A DNA stretch of 10,065 nt from Verrucomicrobiota bacterium (lineage in GTDB: Bacteria; Verrucomicrobiota; Verrucomicrobiia; Limisphaerales; JADLHS01). The stretch spans positions 1 through 10,065 of the forward strand of contig JANYBF010000094.1 of assembly GCA_025360895.1 (NCBI GenBank), given 5' to 3'. The notes beneath the pieces are model-generated. The model worked only from the letters and a program-made list of their open reading frames with translations, had not been told where the DNA came from and searched no databases. Positions 6,461-10,065 of the stretch are shown in pieces. The stretch's first letter is position 1; each line of letters starts with the position of its first letter. The position numbers and the translations under genes were made by a program.

Positions 6461-7585
6461 TCATTCCAATCTACGGCCCCGATTCTTCGCCGGACCGTTC
6501 ACCGGATTAACGCGCGCGACAGCGCCGCCCGGCAGTTTGACAGAATAGGATGAAAACCGCAGATCCGGCTCCGGATAGTCGGTGCTGACAAATTGGGCGC
6601 CGCTCGCCAGCGCCCATTCGCTTTTCCGGGGATCGTTCGCGCGCGCCTCCTCGGTATCCGCATCCGCTCGCGTCCGCACCAGGAATCCATCCCGCACCAG
6701 CTCCTGAATTTGCGCAAAGTCACCGACCGGGTCATTACGTTTCATCCACGCAGCGGCCGGGTTCGTAGCCGGTACGCTCACAAACACCAGCCGTCCTTCC
6801 AGCGCTGGATGCCCTTCCAAGTAGCGATCGCGAATCACCCCTTCATTGTCCATGCCGAATAGCACGCGGCCCCGCACCGAATCCAGCAACGGCCAGCCCG
6901 AATGGCGCAACGCCTCTGGCAGGGTGGCCGCCTTGCCCCGCACGTCATCGGGCGTCAGAATGGACTCGCGTGGAAAGACCGAGAGAATTTCCTTTTCCAG
7001 ATTCGCCAACTGCGCCTGGTCAAACGCCGCGGGCTGGGTGAAGCCCGGCCCCAGCGAGTCTTCCTTCAGCTCCAGCATGATGAACACCGGCACATGGCGC
7101 GGATGCTTCAGTGACCACTCCCGCACCTGGAGCAACGCGTCCACCAAGGTCAGCACCGAACTGGCATAATCAATGTCCGGCACATGCATCACCTTGATGC
7201 CGGGCTGACGCAACCGCCCCACCGGGTCCGGCACGGGCACGGGCGGCAGTCCGGCTTGAACCACGCGCTCCAGACCCAAGGGCCGGGCATAACGACCGCC
7301 GTCCGGATCGGCGTAGCAGTCCAGTTCAATCTGGCGGATGCCCAGTTGCGCCAACTGTTCGGGCAACGGCCGGTGGCCGTAATCCAACTCCTGCCGCGCC
7401 CGAGGACTCACTTTGGCGATCAACGCCAACAACGAATCGTGGCCCCGCACATGATACGAGTTCTGCGTGCCGATCACCTGAATCTGGTTCAGCCGGATGC
7501 CGGCGGTGGGCGACGGCGTCGAGCAACCGGTCAGAATGACGAGCGCGGTGAAACTGATGAGTTCTGACGTCTTGGTCGCCTTCAT
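6461..7585 (-). CDS. Ca2+-dependent phosphoinositide phospholipase C-family lipoprotein
   Basis: From ATG 7585 the protein has 374 residues and starts with a lipoprotein signal: hydrophobic LISFTALVI and lipobox LTGC (18-21), so Cys21 should be lipidated and the protein anchored outside the cytoplasm. The rest fits the bacterial PI-PLC-like family (PI-PLC-C1 type): LNQIQVIGTQNSYHV (32-46), LDYGHRPLPEQLAQLGIRQIELD (67-89) with acidic E87/D89 as likely Ca2+ ligands, KVMHVPDIDY (131-140), and late strands FGMDNEG, LVFVSVPA and FVSTDYPEPD. The family hydrolyses phosphoinositide-type phosphodiesters through a TIM-barrel site. Residue 41 is Gln (codon at 7465-7463) where X-domain PLCs have the catalytic His of GTHNSY, so activity is in doubt. 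The frame is open upstream to 7909, but that extension overlaps yhbY, is Arg-rich and hides the signal peptide. The C-terminal tail is basic. Confidence 0.85.
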   Translation of the reverse strand: MKATKTSELISFTALVILTGCSTPSPTAGIRLNQIQVIGTQNSYHVRGHDSLLALIAKVSPRARQELDYGHRPLPEQLAQLGIRQIELDCYADPDGGRYARPLGLERVVQAGLPPVPVPDPVGRLRQPGIKVMHVPDIDYASSVLTLVDALLQVREWSLKHPRHVPVFIMLELKEDSLGPGFTQPAAFDQAQLANLEKEILSVFPRESILTPDDVRGKAATLPEALRHSGWPLLDSVRGRVLFGMDNEGVIRDRYLEGHPALEGRLVFVSVPATNPAAAWMKRNDPVGDFAQIQELVRDGFLVRTRADADTEEARANDPRKSEWALASGAQFVSTDYPEPDLRFSSYSVKLPGGAVARVNPVNGPAKNRGRRLE

Positions 7586-7623
7586 TTCGCTGGTGATGGC
7601 GGTGAGTTGCTTGGTTGAAAACT

Positions 7624-7729
7624 CCGAACTCCGCTGTAGCCGACGACGTGAGGAGGCGGATTCTCTGAGAAATCGCAACCCACCATCCGCCTCGTTACCT
7701 CGGCGGCTACTTCTTGAGCCAGAGTTCGG
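7624..7729. repeat. REP-like imperfect inverted repeat
   Basis: The 25-base arms at 7636-7660 (beginning GTAGCCGACGACG) and 7686-7710 (ending CCTCGGCGGCTAC) are reverse complements with only about four mismatches, around a 25-base spacer. An outer pair CCGAACTC (7624-7631) and GAGTTCGG (7722-7729) extends the symmetry. The unit sits in the gap between yhbY and the phospholipase-like gene. It resembles the GTAGCCGCCGACG...GAGGCGGA palindromes that I recall as common between genes in Verrucomicrobiota; that recollection needs a search to confirm. Confidence 0.75.
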
Positions 7730-7772
7730 CGCGGAAACGAGAGCTCGCCCTGGATGCTCGCGGCGGCAGACA

Positions 7773-8066
7773 TCAGGCAGCGGGCGCTTCCGCCACCGGC
7801 CGGGGGCGATGGAGCACCACGACATTGCCAACACGCATGATGACGTGGCTCGATGTTTTTTCCGCCAACTGCGGCGCGAGTTCCTTCTTCTGCTCCTTGA
7901 ACTCCACAAATTTGATCTTCACCAGTTCATGTTGCGCCAGCGCGGCGTCCACCGAACGAACGAAACCATCACTCAAGCCGGCTTTGCCGACTTTCAGCAT
8001 CGGATCCAAATGTTGCGCGGCCGCTTTGAATTTGCGGAGTTGCGAATTACTCAGGGGTTCAAGCAT
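7773..8066 (-). CDS. yhbY: YhbY-family (CRM domain) ribosome-assembly RNA-binding protein
   Basis: The 97-residue protein is a single CRM domain, as in Escherichia coli YhbY, which binds pre-50S ribosomal particles. LSNSQLRKFKAAAQHLDPML forms the first helix. The RNA-binding loop GKAG (27-30, the GxxG of the KH-like fold) with LSDGFVRSVDAALAQHELVKIKF (31-53) is the family signature, and the last strand is GNVVVLHRP (80-88). Length matches the family. A short Ala/Pro tail ends the protein. No strong ribosome-binding site precedes ATG 8066. The gene lies 90 bases downstream of the third permease on the same strand; a hairpin right after the permease stop suggests separate transcription. The phospholipase-like gene lies 187 bases downstream, beyond a REP-like palindrome. 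Confidence 0.92.
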   Translation of the reverse strand: MLEPLSNSQLRKFKAAAQHLDPMLKVGKAGLSDGFVRSVDAALAQHELVKIKFVEFKEQKKELAPQLAEKTSSHVIMRVGNVVVLHRPRPVAEAPAA

Positions 8067-8126
8067 TGAGCCCGAAGTCTAAGTGCCGGCAGGGAAAAGC
8101 TAAAGGCAATTTGCCGGTGGCGGGTG

Positions 8127-8155
8127 GCCGGGCGATCGGAAGTCTTCGCCCCGGC
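8127..8155 (-). terminator. Hairpin just after the third permease stop codon
   Basis: Nine base pairs with one bulge form between 8127-8135 (GCCGGGCGA) and 8146-8155 (TCGCCCCGGC), around a 10-base loop. On the minus strand it begins two bases after the permease TGA, a typical position for a terminator or 3' stabilising structure. No T-run follows. A second, weaker stem CCGGCA/TGCCGG (8086-8091 with 8112-8117) lies between it and the yhbY start. Confidence 0.45.
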
Positions 8156-8156
8156 G

Positions 8157-9761
8157 TCACGCTCCAATGCGATCCAACGGGAAAGAACGCGTTGCCAGTT
8201 TGTGATGCAACCGCCGAAGGAGGAATCCGCCGAGCGCTAACTGAAAGAACCAGATCTGCGTCGCCAGATCATTTCCCCCGTCGAAGAAGGAGTTTGAAGT
8301 TGAACTGAGCCACGCTAAGAATCGCACCAACATGATAAACCCCATTGGCACTACGAACACAAACGCCAGCGTAAACAGAAACGCGCTAATGAAGTTTTTG
8401 CAGCGCACCGAAAAATACAAGCCGATTACCGGCACGACCGCGAACGTGACAAGAAAGAACCAGATGCTGAGAAAATCGCCCGTTCTGGGTCGAGGCAGCG
8501 TTTCAAGGTAAACCCAGATGCCAAGCAACAGGACAATAGACGGCAGGAATTGACCCCACAGCCCGCGCAACCGTCCGCCAATGATCTGACCCGTTGTAAG
8601 CGGCGACACCAGCAACAATTCCAACACACCGGTTTCGCGCTCACGTCGGAAGCTGCCCGCCGCGCTCGCCGCCATGCTGCCCGCCAGCATCCAGGCCATG
8701 ACTGCTTGCGCCCCACCGCCATACCAGAGGAAATTCCGGTCGGTCAGCACCGCTGTCTGCACCGAGACGATGATCGCGAACCACGCCCAGGTCACGAGCC
8801 GCCCGCTCCAGCGCCGTTGCTCCAGCCAGCCGATGGGATTGCGCGCCAGCTTGCGTCGCATCCAACCGCGCAGGAACGCCACCCCGATCACCGGCTCGCA
8901 AAACACTTTCTCCATCTGCTGCACGCGCGCCGACGGCGGCGCTTCGCGCCAACGCCGGCGAACATTCCGCGCCGCGAGCCACAGCATTCCCAGCGAAAAC
9001 GAAAATGCCAACAAGCTGGAAACCACCTCGGCGAAGATCAGCGCCCGCAGGTAACCAGCCTGCACTCCGCTACGACTAAACAGTTGGCCCCACATGGATT
9101 CCCAATCCGTGATATACATCCAGGCGCTACCGAGAAATATGTCCGGGGACGGAAAAGCACTCTGCTTTGGCATGAACTGAAACATCATCAAGACCAGAGT
9201 CAGTAGTTTACAAATCGCCACCAATCCGAAAGCCACCCCGCTAAGAATCGCTGCCAGCGAAAGCGCCCGCAACCATTGCTTGGAATAGGACGACGCCAGC
9301 ACGCCAGCGCCAACCGCCGCGCAAAGGGAACTGAAGTTGATGGAGGTCGAGAGCAAAGCCTCGCGCCAGCCAACGCCGCCGTGCAGAAACGCCAGTGCCA
9401 TGACCGGCAGCACGACGAGCCAGAGGGTAAACGCCCGCAAGACATGGGCCGCCGCTTTCGCCAGCACGATGTCCCAAGGCCGCAACGGCGTGAGCAACAA
9501 CAAACCCAACGTGCCCTCACGACGCTCCAGGCTCAGGCAATCCGCCACGCTCATCGGCACCAGCACCCAGATGCTGAGCAACAAGGTGCCGTGCAGGAAC
9601 GCGAACATCCGTCCGCCGGAACCAGGCGTCAGGCCGTGTTCCACGACAAACGCTCCCGCCGCGCCAAGCATCGCCACCAATCCCAAAACCCGCAGCGAGT
9701 AAGTGAACGGTTGCCGTGCCTGGTCGCGCAATTCCCGGGTGATGACGGGCAGGACGTTCAT
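8157..9761 (-). CDS. ABC-2 type transporter permease, two-module fusion
   Basis: A 534-residue membrane protein with the same plan as the permease pair to the left but clearly more distant. It opens with MNVLPVITRELRDQARQPFTY (N-terminal amphipathic helix). The first coupling motif CLSLERREGTLG with LLLLTPLRPWDIVLAKA is at 75-103, and the second, RRERETGVLELLLVSPL, is at 372-388. Hydrophobic helices flank both; a basic cytoplasmic stretch (265-320) joins the halves. The C-terminal RRLHHKLATRSF (516-527) corresponds to WARHKLLTEF of the other permeases. TPLR replaces TDLR after the first motif, unlike the pair. The substrate is unknown and no partner ATPase is seen; it could be encoded to the right of the window. 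One arm of an inverted-repeat unit begins one base upstream of ATG 9761, so that unit supplies the whole leader. Confidence 0.87.
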   Translation of the reverse strand: MNVLPVITRELRDQARQPFTYSLRVLGLVAMLGAAGAFVVEHGLTPGSGGRMFAFLHGTLLLSIWVLVPMSVADCLSLERREGTLGLLLLTPLRPWDIVLAKAAAHVLRAFTLWLVVLPVMALAFLHGGVGWREALLSTSINFSSLCAAVGAGVLASSYSKQWLRALSLAAILSGVAFGLVAICKLLTLVLMMFQFMPKQSAFPSPDIFLGSAWMYITDWESMWGQLFSRSGVQAGYLRALIFAEVVSSLLAFSFSLGMLWLAARNVRRRWREAPPSARVQQMEKVFCEPVIGVAFLRGWMRRKLARNPIGWLEQRRWSGRLVTWAWFAIIVSVQTAVLTDRNFLWYGGGAQAVMAWMLAGSMAASAAGSFRRERETGVLELLLVSPLTTGQIIGGRLRGLWGQFLPSIVLLLGIWVYLETLPRPRTGDFLSIWFFLVTFAVVPVIGLYFSVRCKNFISAFLFTLAFVFVVPMGFIMLVRFLAWLSSTSNSFFDGGNDLATQIWFFQLALGGFLLRRLHHKLATRSFPLDRIGA

Positions 9762-9762
9762 G

Positions 9763-10024
9763 GGCAGAGGTCGGATGCCGGAAGCCGGAAGTCAGATCGT
9801 GAATGGGGATGTTTCAGATTCTTGGGATGAAGGCTTCTGGTTGGCCCATCATTTTCCCAAGCTTGGTATCGAATGGATAATTGTCCCGTTAGCTCAAACT
9901 TCTCCTGATACCCGCGCAAGTCTCGAAATGATCGTATCAATTCCGCCATAATCATCCTTCCTTCGAGGAACCCTAAAGCAAATCGTTGCCATCACCTTCT
10001 GCCTTCCGCCTTCCGACCTCAGCC
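9763..10024. mobile_element. Small inverted-repeat-bounded unit around a broken four-helix-bundle gene
   Basis: The left arm 9763-9791 (starting GGCAGAGGTCGGA) and the reverse complement of the right arm 9995-10024 (starting GGCTGAGGTCGGA) match at 24 of 29 positions, ungapped. They enclose about 200 bases that hold one decayed gene. Outside the right arm the low-complexity CTTCTGCC pattern continues to about 10036. The arrangement (inverted ends, one small gene, placement flush against a permease start codon) suggests a non-autonomous mobile or repeat-associated cassette. Mobility itself is inference. The arms are low-complexity, so partly independent origin is possible. No target-site duplication can be made out. 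Confidence 0.5.
9814..9955 (-). pseudogene. Internally deleted four-helix-bundle protein gene (S23/IVP type)
   Basis: A strong ribosome-binding site (GAAGGAAGG) precedes ATG ATT ATG at 9955-9947. The first codons read MAELIRSFRDLRGYQEKFEL, very like the N-terminus of four-helix-bundle proteins related to those encoded in 23S rRNA intervening sequences, which typically begin with an SFRDLxVxQxxxEL segment. After about 25 residues the resemblance stops. In the next frame, from 9870, the text reads DTKLGKMMGQPEAFIPRI then TGA at 9816-9814, like the end of such proteins (an LGKM segment followed by PE). Roughly 70-80 codons of the usual 115-130 are therefore missing and the two ends are out of frame. 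The open frame that runs on to 9758 is an accident of this deletion. These proteins are thought to assemble as small oligomers; function is unclear. Confidence 0.68.
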
Positions 10025-10036
10025 TTCTGCCTTCTG

Positions 10037-10065
10037 TCCGTTCATTGCGTATCGCCGCGGGTCAC
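10037..10065. other. Window edge, possible gene end
   Basis: The last bases beyond the low-complexity arm could contain the 3' end of a minus-strand gene (short frames reach stops here), but fewer than ten codons are visible and no frame can be chosen. Confidence 0.2.

Noticed and set aside
6129..6464. Two small open frames on opposite strands over the intergenic repeat
   Set aside because: Their translations are the typical spurious peptides of this repeat (SPWGEGQGEGG, LLPGEKAGMRV).
7586..7909. Upstream extension of the phospholipase-like frame to an ATG at 7909
   Set aside because: It overlaps yhbY, crosses the REP-like palindrome, translates to Arg/Ser-rich text and would hide an otherwise good lipoprotein signal peptide.
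9758..9955. 65-codon frame as an intact small gene overlapping the permease start
   Set aside because: Only the first 25 or so codons look like protein. The rest reads the four-helix-bundle 3' end out of frame and then the inverted-repeat arm, so it is a pseudogene product.
1..10065. CRISPR array, integrase, toxin-antitoxin or defence island
   Set aside because: I saw no regularly spaced direct repeats, recombinase or nuclease motifs, or toxin-antitoxin pairs. The repeats found are inverted palindromes, and the partial tRNA at the left edge has no integrase or att-like repeat near it.

Overview
The window looks like chromosomal DNA from a Verrucomicrobiota-like bacterium, possibly of the Pedosphaera/Limisphaera group. 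That placement is a judgement from protein style: large two-module ABC-2 permeases with CLSEEKREGTLG signatures, a secreted Ca2+-dependent PI-PLC-like lipoprotein, few clear Shine-Dalgarno sequences, moderately high GC and roomy intergenic regions rich in palindromic repeats. No rRNA or other marker gene is present to confirm it.

Layout, left to right. The left edge cuts a tRNA-Ser(GCU) on the minus strand (its 5' half is at 1-39), with a plausible promoter behind it. A PlsC-like acyltransferase (291-992, +) converges on a GNAT N-acetyltransferase (1069-1524, -). At 1696-1853 (-) lies a frameshifted scrap of an ABC permease 3' end. It is followed by a secreted protein of unknown function (about 1981-2583, +), whose probable start is preceded by a 10-bp hairpin. 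Next come two minus-strand ABC-2 permeases (4370-6052, then 2697-4373) that share an ATGA stop/start overlap. A 400-base intergenic region (6053-6460) holds a palindromic repeat of the CTCACCCT/AGGGTGAG type. After it come a PI-PLC-family lipoprotein (6461-7585, -), a REP-like inverted repeat (7624-7729), a YhbY-type RNA-binding protein (7773-8066, -) and a third ABC-2 permease (8157-9761, -). The right end (9763-10024) is a small unit with imperfect terminal inverted repeats that encloses an internally deleted four-helix-bundle (S23/IVP-type) gene.

How the parts fit. Each of the three large permeases carries two copies of the ABC-2 cytoplasmic coupling motif, so each looks like two half-transporters fused into one chain. 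No ATP-binding subunit is visible in the window; it would have to be encoded elsewhere, perhaps just to the right of 10065. The permease scrap at 1696-1853 resembles the C-terminus of the 2697-4373 permease, which suggests past tandem duplication and decay. The rest (acyltransferase, acetyltransferase, phospholipase-like lipoprotein, ribosome-assembly factor) is a mixed neighbourhood with no obvious single pathway. I see no CRISPR array, integrase, transposase or recognisable defence system. The points most worth following are the four-helix-bundle unit with inverted ends, the PI-PLC homologue with Gln where the catalytic His is expected, and the decayed permease copy.
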